This document shows positions 15,700 through 24,549 of a stretch of 64,000 nucleotides of DNA, in pieces. Position numbers and translations under genes: made by a program. The notes under the pieces are model-generated. The model searched no databases. It saw nothing but the letters and a program-made list of their open reading frames with translations, and had not been told where the DNA came from. This DNA comes from QQWI01 sp964522015 (GTDB lineage: Bacteria; Bacillota; Clostridia; Peptostreptococcales; Acidaminobacteraceae), in NCBI GenBank assembly GCA_964522015.1, contig CAZFST010000007.1, forward strand, positions 62,001-126,000. The letters are read 5' to 3'. How positions within the stretch are numbered: the first letter of the stretch is position 1; each line of letters begins with the position of its first letter.

Positions 15700-16504
15700 T
15701 GACCAGTGCTATATAGTTTGCACAAACAATCACGAAAGCCAGTAAAACCATGGACATTGCACCATATAAATCGTACCGCGAGTATTTCAAAGTCTTCATA
15801 CGGGTGCGATTCTCACCACCCCGATAGCACCTAGACTCCATAGCCATGGCTAGTTCGTCAGCACGCCTAAAAGCACTAATAAAAAGGGGCACTAAAATCG
15901 GCACCAAACTCTTGGCCCGTCGTATCAAGGACCCGGTCTCAAAATCAGCACCTCTGGCCATCTGCGCCTTCATAATCTTATCGGTTTCCTCCAAAAGAGT
16001 TGGAATAAACCTTAAGGCAATGGACATCATCATGGCAATTTCGTGGGCTGGAAGACCAATCCGTTTAAAGGGATTCAGTAAATACTCAATACCATCTGTC
16101 AGTTCTATGGGAGAAGTTGTGAATGTCATCATGGAACTGCCCATAATCAAAAGCATCAATCTAAGTGCCATAAAAACCGCCTGTTTCAAACCTTCAAAGG
16201 TAATTACAAGTGGTCCCAGTGCAATTAGGGCCACCCCTTTTGTCATAAACAAATTTAAACTCACCGTAAAGATAATAATCAGCAAAATTGGTTTTAAACC
16301 GCGAATCACAAATGCCACCGGGACTCTCGTTACTCGAATCACCAATGCAAGAAACAAAATAAATGGGATATAAGCAATTAAAGTTTTTACATAAAATAGC
16401 AACACCAAAAAAACAAAGGTCGCTAAAATCTTAAACCGGGGGTCCATATGGTGTACCACACTATCCGAAGGATAATACTGTCCAATAGTAATGTCTCTTA
16501 ACAC
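15683..16504 (-). CDS. ecfT: ECF transporter transmembrane component EcfT
   Basis: EcfT is the membrane scaffold of energy-coupling-factor transporters, joining EcfA/EcfA' ATPases to vitamin-binding S components. The protein starts near IGQYYPSDSVVHHMDPR, which is the conserved first segment. It has about five hydrophobic segments and the two coupling helices with Ala-Arg-Gly-like motifs: MARGADFETG and MESRCYRGGENRTRM. I prefer the GTG at 16504 as start, 5 nt after AGGAGG; the preceding GTG at 16507 is too close. The stop codon of ecfA2 overlaps this region. No S component is encoded here. Confidence 0.95.
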   Translation of the reverse strand: MLRDITIGQYYPSDSVVHHMDPRFKILATFVFLVLLFYVKTLIAYIPFILFLALVIRVTRVPVAFVIRGLKPILLIIIFTVSLNLFMTKGVALIALGPLVITFEGLKQAVFMALRLMLLIMGSSMMTFTTSPIELTDGIEYLLNPFKRIGLPAHEIAMMMSIALRFIPTLLEETDKIMKAQMARGADFETGSLIRRAKSLVPILVPLFISAFRRADELAMAMESRCYRGGENRTRMKTLKYSRYDLYGAMSMVLLAFVIVCANYIALVNGYAL

Positions 16505-16506
16505 CA

Positions 16507-17358
16507 CTACCTCCTTAGTTGTCGAGCAATTACCTCGGCAAGTTCCGCAGACCGGTAAATCGTCTCCTCAATATTAAAACCCTGCTCGTTCAATAGCCTA
16601 ATGATCTTTGTGATTTCAGGAATATCCAAACCAATCGTCTGTAATTCCTTTTCATTTTTAAAAACCTGAGCCGGCGTATCAAAAAAACGAACACAACCCT
16701 CATCCATCACTAAAATACGATCAACATATTTAGCCACATCTTCCATGGCATGACTGACCAGTATGGTGGTTCTTTTATGACTGTGGTGCTCTTTATGAAT
16801 TAATTCTAATATATCATGTCGGGCTTGGGGATCAAGTCCAGCCGTAGGTTCGTCTAGTATCAGTACCTCAGGGGCCATTGCCAAGATACCAGCAATGGCA
16901 GCACGTCTTTTTTGACCCCCTGAAAGTTCAAAGGGAGAGGCTTTTCTGGTGACATCCTTATCCAGTCCCACCGCTTTTAGAGCTTGATCCACCCGGGCCT
17001 TAACGACTTCTTTTGAAAGGCCTAAATTCTGCGGCCCATAAGCCACATCTTTTTCTACGGTTTCTTCGAACAATTGGTATTCCGGGTATTGAAACACAAT
17101 ACCCACCCGTTTACGAATTTCAGACATTTTTATCCCTTTAGCGGTGATATCGTAGCCATTGACAACAATCTGCCCGCTTTGTGGTTTTAATAATCCATTT
17201 AGCTGCTGGATCAATGTACTCTTTCCAGAACCCGTATGGCCAATAAGACCTATAAATTCACCCCGTTGAATATCGATATTGATATCAATCAAGGCCTTTG
17301 TTTCGTATGGCGTGCCTTGATCATATACATGATTTAAATGTCGGATGCGTATTGACAT
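16507..17358 (-). CDS. ecfA2: ECF transporter ATPase EcfA2
   Basis: One of the two ABC ATPases of the energy-coupling module. It shows Walker A GHTGSGKSTL, Q-loop VFQYPEYQLFEETVEKDVAYGP, signature ELSGGQKRRAAIAG, Walker B VLILDEPTAGLD and the H-loop VSHAMED. The YQLFEETV segment and C-terminal extension are typical of EcfA2. Length is 283 residues. It overlaps the end of ecfA1 by 25 bp and is followed at once by ecfT, so the three proteins are likely made in ratio. Confidence 0.96.
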   Translation of the reverse strand: MSIRIRHLNHVYDQGTPYETKALIDINIDIQRGEFIGLIGHTGSGKSTLIQQLNGLLKPQSGQIVVNGYDITAKGIKMSEIRKRVGIVFQYPEYQLFEETVEKDVAYGPQNLGLSKEVVKARVDQALKAVGLDKDVTRKASPFELSGGQKRRAAIAGILAMAPEVLILDEPTAGLDPQARHDILELIHKEHHSHKRTTILVSHAMEDVAKYVDRILVMDEGCVRFFDTPAQVFKNEKELQTIGLDIPEITKIIRLLNEQGFNIEETIYRSAELAEVIARQLRR

Positions 17359-18170
17359 AGTGCCTTCACCAAGTGTTCTTTGTCTAGGAGATCTTTTGCC
17401 AAGTTGATGCCATATGTTCTTAAGTCATATGCAATTTGAATGGACTCCGGTACATCAAGTGCGTATTTTCGTAGTTGTTCCACTTCTTGAAATATCAGAT
17501 TCGGGGGTCCGTCCATCACCATTTCACCTTCATGCATCACTAAAATGCGATCCGCTAAAGCAGCTTCTTCCATAAAATGAGTGATCAGAATCAAGGTGAT
17601 TCCTTCAGATTTTAAAGAAAGTAAGGTTTCTATGACTTCCTTACGCCCCGATGGATCAAGCATAGCCGTGGGCTCATCAAAAACGATACAAGAGGGCTTC
17701 ATGGCTAAAACACCTGCAATTGAAATTCTTTGCTTCTGTCCACCACTTAAGAGATGGGGTGACTTCCGTCTAAGAGCTTCCATATCCACCCGTTTAAGAG
17801 CCCCATTGACCCGCTGAATAATCTCAGGTTGTGGTACACCAAGGTTTTCAGGACCAAAGGCTACATCTTCTTCAACAATGGTCGCTATGATCTGATTATC
17901 TGGATTTTGAAAAACCATCCCTGCGGTTCTTCTAATCTCCCACAACTGCGTCCCATCGTTTGTAGACATTTGATCGACCCAAACGGTTCCTGATGTTGGC
18001 AGTAATAAGGCATTGATCAACTTAGCCATGGTGCTTTTACCAGAGCCGTTATGTCCAAGTACGGCTAAGAACTCTCCAGTGCCCACCTTTAACGATAATG
18101 AACTGAGTGCATTGGTGGCTTCGTCACTATACGTAAATGAAACATCTTCAAATCTAATTTTTGATGTCAT
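17334..18170 (-). CDS. ecfA1: ECF transporter ATPase EcfA1
   Basis: The partner ATPase of EcfA2. Motifs are Walker A GHNGSGKSTM, Q-loop VFQNPDNQIIATIVEEDVAFGPENLG, signature LLSGGQKQRISIAGV, Walker B CIVFDEPTAMLDP and H-loop ITHFMEEA. The PDNQIIATIVEED segment marks the EcfA1 type. The start at 18170 is the second of two adjacent ATGs; AGGAG is 6-7 nt upstream of it. The gene follows the rplQ terminator with no clear promoter between, so it is probably expressed by read-through from the ribosomal operon. Confidence 0.96.
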   Translation of the reverse strand: MTSKIRFEDVSFTYSDEATNALSSLSLKVGTGEFLAVLGHNGSGKSTMAKLINALLLPTSGTVWVDQMSTNDGTQLWEIRRTAGMVFQNPDNQIIATIVEEDVAFGPENLGVPQPEIIQRVNGALKRVDMEALRRKSPHLLSGGQKQRISIAGVLAMKPSCIVFDEPTAMLDPSGRKEVIETLLSLKSEGITLILITHFMEEAALADRILVMHEGEMVMDGPPNLIFQEVEQLRKYALDVPESIQIAYDLRTYGINLAKDLLDKEHLVKALCQYASDI

Positions 18171-18206
18171 CATACACTCCTAAAAGAATGCTCATTGAAT
18201 TTAGCC

Positions 18207-18295
18207 AAAAAAAGTGTTTAATCCCTTTTTACCTAGGTCGACTTTTGTCGACCTAGGTAAAAAGGGACTAAGCTAACTTAATCCCTAAAAACACT
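18207..18295 (-). terminator. Complex terminator of the ribosomal superoperon
   Basis: On the minus strand an outer stem AGTGTTT/AAACACT, overlapping the rplQ stop codon, encloses two hairpins. One is formed by 18263-18272 and 18277-18286. The other is a perfect 21-bp stem with a TTTT loop (18222-18242 with 18247-18267) containing CCTAGG and GTCGAC. A run of seven T follows. The two inner hairpins share a few bases and may compete. It is an unusually large terminator for a ribosomal operon end. Confidence 0.85.
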
Positions 18296-18635
18296 ATACT
18301 AGTTCAATGATAACCATTGGCGCAGCGTCGCCACGTCTAGGACCAGTTTTTAAAATTCTTGTGTAACCGCCATTTCGCTCAGCATACTTAGGTGCGATTT
18401 CCTCGAAGAGTCTTTTCGCAACATCCTTATCGCCGATGAAGCTAACAACTTGTCTTCTTGCGTGAACATCACCGCGCTTAGCGAGTGTGATCATGCTGTC
18501 AGCAAATTTGCGGGCTTCTTTAGCTCTTGTTTCAGTCGTTTGGATACGTCCGTTAGCCAAAAGACTTAAAACCAAGTTTCTAAGCATGAGGTTTCTATGA
18601 GCAGAAGGACGACCTAACTTACGGTACTTCGCCAT
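18294..18635 (-). CDS. rplQ: 50S ribosomal protein L17
   Basis: L17 lies near the peptide exit tunnel. The 113-residue protein begins AKYRKLGRPSAHRNLMLRNL, the conserved L17 start, and has TTETRAKEARKFAD and GPRRGDAAPM near the end. It follows rpoA by 17 bp and ends the S10-spc-alpha superoperon; its stop codon is inside the terminator stem. Confidence 0.98.
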   Translation of the reverse strand: MAKYRKLGRPSAHRNLMLRNLVLSLLANGRIQTTETRAKEARKFADSMITLAKRGDVHARRQVVSFIGDKDVAKRLFEEIAPKYAERNGGYTRILKTGPRRGDAAPMVIIELV

Positions 18636-18652
18636 TCTATTCCTCCTTATTC

Positions 18653-19603
18653 TTACTCTTCAGTAGGCTTAAGACCAAGTTCCAGTTCTGCGAGCTTGTG
18701 CTTAACCTCTTCAAGAGATTTCTTACCAAGGTTTCTCACCTTCATCATGTCATCTTCAGTTTTCAAAGTCAGTTCTTCTACTGTATTAATACCAGCACGT
18801 TTGAGGCAGTTGTATGAACGAACCGACAAGTCAAGTTCTTCGATAGTCATCTCTAGAACTTTTTCTTTCTTGTCTTCTTCTTTCTCAACCATGATTTCAA
18901 CGTTTGACATGGACTCTGTCATATTAATGAACAAGTTTAAATGTTCACTCATAATTTTAGCGCCCAGTGAAGTGGCTTCATCTGGCTTAATAGTGCCATC
19001 AGTCCACACTTCGAGGATGAGTTTATCATAGTTAGCTACTAAACCGACACGCGTGTTTTCAACTGTGAAATTGACTTTTTTTACTGGTGTGTAGATAGAA
19101 TCAACTGGTATGATACCAATTGGCAAGCCTTGTTCCTTATTTGCTTCAGCGGGTACATAGCCTCTACCTTTTGACAAGGCAATTTCCATGCTTAAAGTTG
19201 AGTTATCTTCGAGTGTACAAATATACATATCTTCGTCGAGTATCTCAACATCCGCATCGGCAATGATATCACCAGCTGTCACGGCGCCTGGTTCGTTTGC
19301 TTCAATGCGTAGGATTTTTGTTTCGTCATCAGAGTGGATTTTAGCAGCCAATCCTTTCAGATTGAGCAAAATCTCTATGACATCTTCTTTAATACCATCA
19401 ATTGTTGAGAACTCATGTAAAACACCGTCAATCTTGACCCATTTTACAGCTGTTCCTGGCAAAGACGATAATAAGATACGACGTAGGCTATTGCCTAGTG
19501 TCGTGCCATAGCCTCTTTCGAGTGGCTCTAGGACAAATTTACCATAAGCATTGTCTTCACTCATTTCCAAACATTCTATGGTTGGCTTTTCAATTTCAAT
19601 CAT
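18653..19603 (-). CDS. rpoA: DNA-directed RNA polymerase subunit alpha
   Basis: Alpha dimerises to start RNA polymerase assembly, and its C-terminal domain binds UP elements and activators. The N-terminal domain shows GYGTTLGNSLRRILLSSLPG near residue 33. A short linker rich in Glu/Lys (about 234-246) precedes the alpha-CTD (about 247-316) with LSVRSYNCLKRAGINTVEEL and RNLGKKSLEEV. The length of 316 is typical. It lies between rpsD and rplQ. Confidence 0.98.
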   Translation of the reverse strand: MIEIEKPTIECLEMSEDNAYGKFVLEPLERGYGTTLGNSLRRILLSSLPGTAVKWVKIDGVLHEFSTIDGIKEDVIEILLNLKGLAAKIHSDDETKILRIEANEPGAVTAGDIIADADVEILDEDMYICTLEDNSTLSMEIALSKGRGYVPAEANKEQGLPIGIIPVDSIYTPVKKVNFTVENTRVGLVANYDKLILEVWTDGTIKPDEATSLGAKIMSEHLNLFINMTESMSNVEIMVEKEEDKKEKVLEMTIEELDLSVRSYNCLKRAGINTVEELTLKTEDDMMKVRNLGKKSLEEVKHKLAELELGLKPTEE

Positions 19604-19658
19604 TCAACTGACCCTCCTTACATCTTATATTTCAACGAGGGTAAAATTATCAAACCTA

Positions 19659-20279
19659 TTATCTCGAGTAGAGCTCGATGATTAAATGCTCTTCGATCGG
19701 TAGGTCGATGTCTTCTCTATCAGGAAGCGCAATAACTTTACCAGCTAGCTTTTCAATATCAGCTTGAATCCACTTAGGCGCTGTTGTCGTTTTTTCTTGC
19801 AAGCTTTTGAACTTTTCAGAAGAAAGGCTGCCTTCTTTAACTGCAACAATGTCTCCAACATTTAAAGTCATTGATGGGATATCTGCTTTTTTGCCATTCA
19901 GGGTAAAGTGACCATGCGTGACCAATTGTCTAGCTTCTTTTCTTGAGTTAGCGAAGCCCATTCTGAAAACAACATTATCAAAACGGAGTTCAAGAAGTCT
20001 CAATAAGTTATCACCAGTGATACCCGCTTGCTTGTTAGCACGCTCGTAAGTCAATTTGAATTGACCTTCGATAACGCCATAAGCTCTCTTAACCATTTGC
20101 TTTTCTCTTAATTGCAAACCGTAGTTTGACATTTTTCCTCTTCTTGCGCCGTGCTGACCTGGAGCAGTTGCTCTTTTAGTCAAAGCACATTTGTCTGTGT
20201 AACAGCGATCGCCCTTAAGGAATAATTTCTTTCCTTCTCTTCTACACAGTCGGCATGAAGGTCCTGTATATCTAGCCAT
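19659..20279 (-). CDS. rpsD: 30S ribosomal protein S4 (zinc-binding form)
   Basis: S4 starts assembly of the 5' domain of 16S rRNA. The N terminus carries CRLCRREGKKLFLKG and CYTDKC, a four-cysteine zinc form common in Clostridia. The S4 RNA-binding domain lies at about residues 96-155 (LRLLELRFDNVVFRMGFANSR, VTHGHF). It ends with IIELYSR, as in most S4 proteins. 206 residues; between rpsK and rpoA in the alpha operon part. Confidence 0.98.
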   Translation of the reverse strand: MARYTGPSCRLCRREGKKLFLKGDRCYTDKCALTKRATAPGQHGARRGKMSNYGLQLREKQMVKRAYGVIEGQFKLTYERANKQAGITGDNLLRLLELRFDNVVFRMGFANSRKEARQLVTHGHFTLNGKKADIPSMTLNVGDIVAVKEGSLSSEKFKSLQEKTTTAPKWIQADIEKLAGKVIALPDREDIDLPIEEHLIIELYSR

Positions 20280-20299
20280 TATTCATGCACCTCCCAGTA

Positions 20300-20695
20300 C
20301 TATACTCTACGTCTCTTTGGCGGTCTGCAACCGTTATGTGGAATTGGTGTAACATCTTGAATCGATTGGATTTCAAGACCAGCAGCTTGAAGCGCACGAA
20401 TGGCAGCTTCTCTACCTGAACCAGGTCCCTTAACAAAAACTTTTACAGATTTAAGACCGTGTTCCATAGCCGCTTTAGCAGCACCCTCGGCAGCCATTTG
20501 AGCAGCAAAAGGAGTTGATTTTCTTGAACCTTTGAAGCCAAGGCTACCAGCAGATGACCAAGAAAGCGCGTTGCCTTTTTCATCTGTCAATGTGACCAAC
20601 GTGTTGTTAAAAGAAGCTTGAATGTGTGCTTGTCCGCGTTCTACATTTTTCTTTTCTCGCTTTTTTCTTTTAACTTTTACTTTTTTAGCAACCAT
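20300..20695 (-). CDS. rpsK: 30S ribosomal protein S11
   Basis: S11 forms part of the platform near the mRNA exit. The 131 residues have a basic N-terminal tail (KKVKVKRKKREKK), then the conserved AHIQASFNNTLVT and GPGSGREAAIRALQAAGL, and end IPHNGCRPPKRRRV, all invariant features. A GAGGAGG ribosome site precedes the ATG. It follows rpsM by 15 bp. Confidence 0.98.
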   Translation of the reverse strand: MVAKKVKVKRKKREKKNVERGQAHIQASFNNTLVTLTDEKGNALSWSSAGSLGFKGSRKSTPFAAQMAAEGAAKAAMEHGLKSVKVFVKGPGSGREAAIRALQAAGLEIQSIQDVTPIPHNGCRPPKRRRV

Positions 20696-20710
20696 TACTA
20701 ACCTCCTCTA

Positions 20711-21085
20711 CTATCTAGCGCCCTTTTTCTTAGCCACTGTTCGTCTTGGGCCTTTGACGGTACGAGCGTTAGTCTTAGTTCTTTGACCTCTTACTGGCAA
20801 TCTTCTTCTATGACGGATACCGCGTTGGCAGCCGATGTCTTGAAGACGCTTAATATTCATGGAGATCTCGCGACGGAGGTCACCTTCTACAGTATGATCT
20901 TCTTCAATGATTGATCTGAGCTTTGCGACTTCTTCTTCAGTCAAATCCTTGATTCTTGTATTTTCATCAATACTAGCTTTTGCGAGTATGTCGCTTGATG
21001 TTTGTTTGCCAATACCGAAGACGTAAGTGAGTCCGATGATGACACGCTTATCTCTTGGTAAGTCAACACCTGCAATCCTTGCCAT
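20711..21085 (-). CDS. rpsM: 30S ribosomal protein S13
   Basis: S13 sits at the top of the 30S head and bridges to the 50S. The frame is open upstream to 21115, but the true start is the ATG at 21085 (MARIAGVDLP) with GGGAGG upstream. It shows RVIIGLTYVFGIG, a helix-two-turn-helix, and the basic tail RRLPVRGQRTKTNARTVKGP. 124 residues. The 131-bp spacer from rpmJ holds a small hairpin but no promoter that I trust. Confidence 0.98.
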   Translation of the reverse strand: MARIAGVDLPRDKRVIIGLTYVFGIGKQTSSDILAKASIDENTRIKDLTEEEVAKLRSIIEEDHTVEGDLRREISMNIKRLQDIGCQRGIRHRRRLPVRGQRTKTNARTVKGPRRTVAKKKGAR

Positions 21086-21216
21086 TAATTGCACCTCCCG
21101 ATGACTTTCAAACACATTCAGTGTTGCGTTTGTCTTGATGATTCATTGACTATATTATCTGATAGACATGTTCTCCTCTAGGGAGCAGCCGCACGCGCCT
21201 ATCTTACTACCAAATA

Positions 21217-21330
21217 TTAACCTTGCTTTTGCTTGTGCTTAGGATTTTCGCAAATTACCATAACGCGGCCTTTGCGCTTGATGATCTTACACTTTTCGCA
21301 AATTGGCTTAACAGATGTTCTGACCTTCAT
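21217..21330 (-). CDS. rpmJ: 50S ribosomal protein L36 (zinc-binding form)
   Basis: This 37-residue gene was found by reading the infA-rpsM gap. AAGGAGG precedes the ATG at 21330. The protein reads MKVRTSVKPICEKC and ends NPKHKQKQG; zinc ligands are Cys11, Cys14, Cys27 and His32, the standard L36 C+ form. It lies 17 bp after infA, the usual infA-rpmJ-rpsM order. Confidence 0.97.
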   Translation of the reverse strand: MKVRTSVKPICEKCKIIKRKGRVMVICENPKHKQKQG

Positions 21331-21347
21331 TGCTATACCTCCTTACA

Positions 21348-21566
21348 TCACTTGCCACGCCAGATGATACGGCCTTTTGTCAAATCATATGGCGAAAGCT
21401 CCAATGTTACTTTGTCTCCTGGCAAAATACGAATGAAGTTCATTCGTAGCTTCCCGGATATATGTGCGAGAACAACATGGTCATTCTCAAGTTTTACTTG
21501 AAATGTTGCATTCGGTAACGATTCAAGAACCGTTCCTTTAACTTCTATCGTGTCTTTTTTTGACAT
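21348..21566 (-). CDS. infA: Translation initiation factor IF-1
   Basis: IF-1 binds the A site during initiation. The 72-residue OB-fold protein starts SKKDTIEVKGTVLESLPN and ends KGRIIWRGK; the HISGKLRMNFIRILPGD segment is invariant in bacteria. AGGGAT-type Shine-Dalgarno sequence upstream. It lies between the KOW protein gene and rpmJ. Confidence 0.98.
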   Translation of the reverse strand: MSKKDTIEVKGTVLESLPNATFQVKLENDHVVLAHISGKLRMNFIRILPGDKVTLELSPYDLTKGRIIWRGK

Positions 21567-21589
21567 GTATTAATCCCTCCAATATTACA

Positions 21590-21874
21590 CTATTCAGCCT
21601 TGAAAGTAAAGTCATTCAGCGCTTTTCGTAAATCTGCATTCAATGGTATCTTTTGCTCAGTTAAGAGTAACGCGATCTCATCTATAACAGTATGCGTTCG
21701 CTTAATGTGTTTTACCTTTTTCAACTTTGGTTGTTCCATTCTGCGTAAATCGCCATCCGCTACCAAAACATACTGAGTATCCACGATTTTGACAACTACA
21801 AGCGCACGGCCTTTATCTCGACCAGCACAGGCAATGACGACTTGCCCTAGTTTTACTTCGCAAGTATCAATCAC
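21590..21874 (-). CDS. KOW-domain RNA-binding protein (L14e-like)
   Basis: A 94-residue protein with an N-terminal KOW motif (VKLGQVVIACAGRDKGRALVV, residues 7-27), followed by DGDLRRMEQPKLKKVKHIKRT. That pattern is typical of the L14e/L6e/L27e-like proteins encoded between map and infA in Firmicutes (YbzG in Bacillus). Probably a ribosome-associated or rRNA-binding protein; its function has not been established. It is 10 bp after map. Confidence 0.88.
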   Translation of the reverse strand: MIDTCEVKLGQVVIACAGRDKGRALVVVKIVDTQYVLVADGDLRRMEQPKLKKVKHIKRTHTVIDEIALLLTEQKIPLNADLRKALNDFTFKAE

Positions 21875-21884
21875 AAGCCACCTC

Positions 21885-22631
21885 TTATAAAACCGTCAAA
21901 AGTTCGTAGCCATCCTCTGTAATGGCAACGGTGTGTTCATAATGCGCAGAGAGAGAACCATCTAAAGTAACGACTGTCCAGTCATCAGAAAGGGTCTTTA
22001 CACGATAAGTACCCGAGTTAATCATGGGTTCGATAGCTAATACCATTCCCACCTGAAGTCTAGGACCTTTGCCTGCTGGTCCATAATTCGGAATTTGAGG
22101 ATCTTCATGAAGAGCCGTTCCGATACCATGTCCAACTAAATCTCGCACCACTCCAAATCCATGCTTTTCAGCATGTTGTTGGATTGCATGGCCAACATCA
22201 GAAAGACGCTGTCCTGCAATACACATCTTCAATCCTTCGTAGAAGCATTGACGTGTCACCTCAATTAGTTTTTCAGCGGCTGCTGAAATTTGACCAACTG
22301 GATGGGTTTTTGCGGAGTCGGCAAAGTAACCATTTAGGCATACGCCTATATCAACGCTTATAATATCGCCTTCGATGAGTATCCGATTGCCAGGTATACC
22401 GTGAACAACCTCATCATTAACAGAAGCGCAAATGCTCCCAGGGAAACCTCCGTAACCCTTAAAGGCCGGAATGGCACCATGGTCGCGTATCACCTTTTCT
22501 GCTAATGCATCTAGTGCTTGTGTTGTCATACCAGGTGCTATAGCTTTTTTGATCTCTTCATGAGCAATCGCCACTAAACGCCCAGCTTGGCGCATTAAAG
22601 CAATTTCACGTTGAGATTTTAAATAAATCAC
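21885..22631 (-). CDS. map: Methionine aminopeptidase, type I
   Basis: Map removes the initiator Met from new proteins. Metal ligands are in DIGVCLNGYFADSAKT (two Asp), GHGIGTALHEDP (His), EPMI (Glu) and the final YEHT (Glu). At 248 residues it is the short type Ia enzyme without an SH3 or zinc extension. Its start overlaps the adk stop by one base, so translation is coupled. Confidence 0.97.
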   Translation of the reverse strand: MIYLKSQREIALMRQAGRLVAIAHEEIKKAIAPGMTTQALDALAEKVIRDHGAIPAFKGYGGFPGSICASVNDEVVHGIPGNRILIEGDIISVDIGVCLNGYFADSAKTHPVGQISAAAEKLIEVTRQCFYEGLKMCIAGQRLSDVGHAIQQHAEKHGFGVVRDLVGHGIGTALHEDPQIPNYGPAGKGPRLQVGMVLAIEPMINSGTYRVKTLSDDWTVVTLDGSLSAHYEHTVAITEDGYELLTVL

Positions 22632-23278
22632 TAGGATACCTCAAGAGCAGTTACGATGTCATTAAACACCACATCAATGGCTTGTAAGCCATCGATAGCC
22701 ACTAATAGTCCTTCGTTGCCATAAAAGTCAATGAGAGGAGCTGTTTCGTTTTGGTAAACATCGATGCGGTTTTGAACCGTTTCTGCAACATCATCAGAGC
22801 GTTGATATAACTCACCACCACATTTGTCACAAACACCTTCTACTGAAGATGGATTGTACTCAATGTGATAAGTCGCATTACAGGCTCTGCATATCCTTCT
22901 ACCCACTGCACGGTCAATTAAAACACTTGGATTGACAACAATGTTGACAACAGCGTTCAGTTGAACATGACGCGCTAAAAGAATTTCCTTTAACGCTTCC
23001 GCTTGATAAACAGTTCTAGGAAAACCATCGAGTAGGAATCCTTGTTGGGCATCAGCTTCAGTCAATCTATCAGCAACAATATCAACTACCAAACTATCTG
23101 GTACCAATTCGCCACGATCGATAAAACCTTTTGCCTTTACGCCAAGTTCAGTTCCTTCTTTAATGTTTTTTCTGAAAATGTCACCGGTTGAAATGTGGGG
23201 CACACTATATTTTAGACATATGGCGCTGGCTTGAGTTCCTTTGCCAGCACCTGGTGGTCCAAGTAAAATCATTCTCAT
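22631..23278 (-). CDS. adk: Adenylate kinase
   Basis: Adk interconverts ATP + AMP and 2 ADP. The P-loop GPPGAGKGTQA is at residues 7-17. The LID region has a zinc finger: CRACNATYH and CDKCGG, four cysteines, as in Gram-positive adenylate kinases. RVFLDG-type segment appears as GFLLDGFPRT. Length 215. It lies 8 bp after secY and overlaps map, the conserved secY-adk-map order. Confidence 0.98.
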   Translation of the reverse strand: MRMILLGPPGAGKGTQASAICLKYSVPHISTGDIFRKNIKEGTELGVKAKGFIDRGELVPDSLVVDIVADRLTEADAQQGFLLDGFPRTVYQAEALKEILLARHVQLNAVVNIVVNPSVLIDRAVGRRICRACNATYHIEYNPSSVEGVCDKCGGELYQRSDDVAETVQNRIDVYQNETAPLIDFYGNEGLLVAIDGLQAIDVVFNDIVTALEVS

Positions 23279-23286
23279 ATGAGCAC

Positions 23287-24549
23287 CTACTTAAGGAAGC
23301 CTTGGTAGTTTCTCATAACCATTTGAGCTTCAATTTGTTTCGTAGTTTCAAGTGCAACACCGACGATGATCAAAAGAGATGTACCGCCAAGAGCAAATGA
23401 AATATCCGTGAAATTCAAAATGAAGTTTGGTAACACTGCGATAGCACCTAAGAAAACAGCGCCTACAAGTGTCAAACGGTTAACTGAACGTTGTAAATAA
23501 TCAACAGTCGGTCTACCAGGTCTAATACCAGGAATAAAACCGCCATTTTTCTTCATGTTTTCAGCAATATCGAATGGGTTAAAAGAAACTGATGTATAGA
23601 AGTATGTGAAGAATATGATGAGAAAGAACTCAAGCACATTCCATGCGATACTTGTATTCGACAGCCAAACATTCACAAAACTCGCAAAGCCTGACGATGG
23701 CATAAACGATGCAATTGTTTGTGGAAATGCTAATATAGAAATCGCGAAGATTACTGGAATAACGCCAGCCTGATTGACCTTAAGAGGAATGTGTGTGTTT
23801 TGGCCACCATACATTTTTCTACCGACCACACGTTTAGCGTATTGTACTGGTATCTTGCGCGTACCTTGTTGAATCATGATAACACCAGCGATAACAAGCA
23901 ATGCTACAACCGTGAAGATCAACAAACTAATAACGTTGAGTTCATTATTGATAACATCCATAATGGTTTTAACAACCGAGTCAGGAAATCTTGCTATAAT
24001 ACCAGCGAAAATAAAGAGTGAAATACCATTACCAATGCCCTTTTCAGTAATATGCTCACCAAGATACATCATAAATGCAGTACCTGCAGTTAAAGTGATG
24101 ACCGCGACAGCGATATGTGGAAAGTCAAAAGTGGTAAACGCATTTCTGTAAATCCCAATTGAAAAACCAATCCCCTGGATGAGAGCGAGGACGACTGTTC
24201 CGTATCGCGTCATTTGCACGATCTTCTTGCGTCCTTCTTCTCCCTGCTTAGCTAATTGTTCCAAGCTTGGAATTGCGATTTGAAGTAAGTTTAAAATGAT
24301 TGAGGCTGTAATATATGGAGAAATACCGAGTGCAAATAAGGTAAAGTTACCAAATGCACCGCCTGACATCAAATTGAAAATACTGAACAGCCCTTCATCG
24401 TTAGCAAATAATGCTGCTAGCTTATCGCCGTCAACTCCAGGAACCGGGATATTTGCACCTAGTCTGAAGATGATCAGCATTAACACCGTATAAAGGATTT
24501 TTTTTCGTAATTCTGTAATCTTCCAAGCACTCGTCAAAGTTGGGAACAA
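23287..24549 (-). CDS. secY: Preprotein translocase subunit SecY
   Basis: SecY is the channel of the Sec translocon. Ten hydrophobic segments are present in 420 residues. Recognisable parts are the start AWKITELRKKILYTVLML, the plug-region GALGNFT-like FGNFTLFALGISPYI, GNGISLFIFAGI, IPLKVNQAGVIPVIFA and FNPFDIAENMKKNGGFIPGIRPG. It begins at the base after the rplO stop codon. SecE is encoded at 49.7 kb. Confidence 0.98.
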   Translation of the reverse strand: MFPTLTSAWKITELRKKILYTVLMLIIFRLGANIPVPGVDGDKLAALFANDEGLFSIFNLMSGGAFGNFTLFALGISPYITASIILNLLQIAIPSLEQLAKQGEEGRKKIVQMTRYGTVVLALIQGIGFSIGIYRNAFTTFDFPHIAVAVITLTAGTAFMMYLGEHITEKGIGNGISLFIFAGIIARFPDSVVKTIMDVINNELNVISLLIFTVVALLVIAGVIMIQQGTRKIPVQYAKRVVGRKMYGGQNTHIPLKVNQAGVIPVIFAISILAFPQTIASFMPSSGFASFVNVWLSNTSIAWNVLEFFLIIFFTYFYTSVSFNPFDIAENMKKNGGFIPGIRPGRPTVDYLQRSVNRLTLVGAVFLGAIAVLPNFILNFTDISFALGGTSLLIIVGVALETTKQIEAQMVMRNYQGFLK

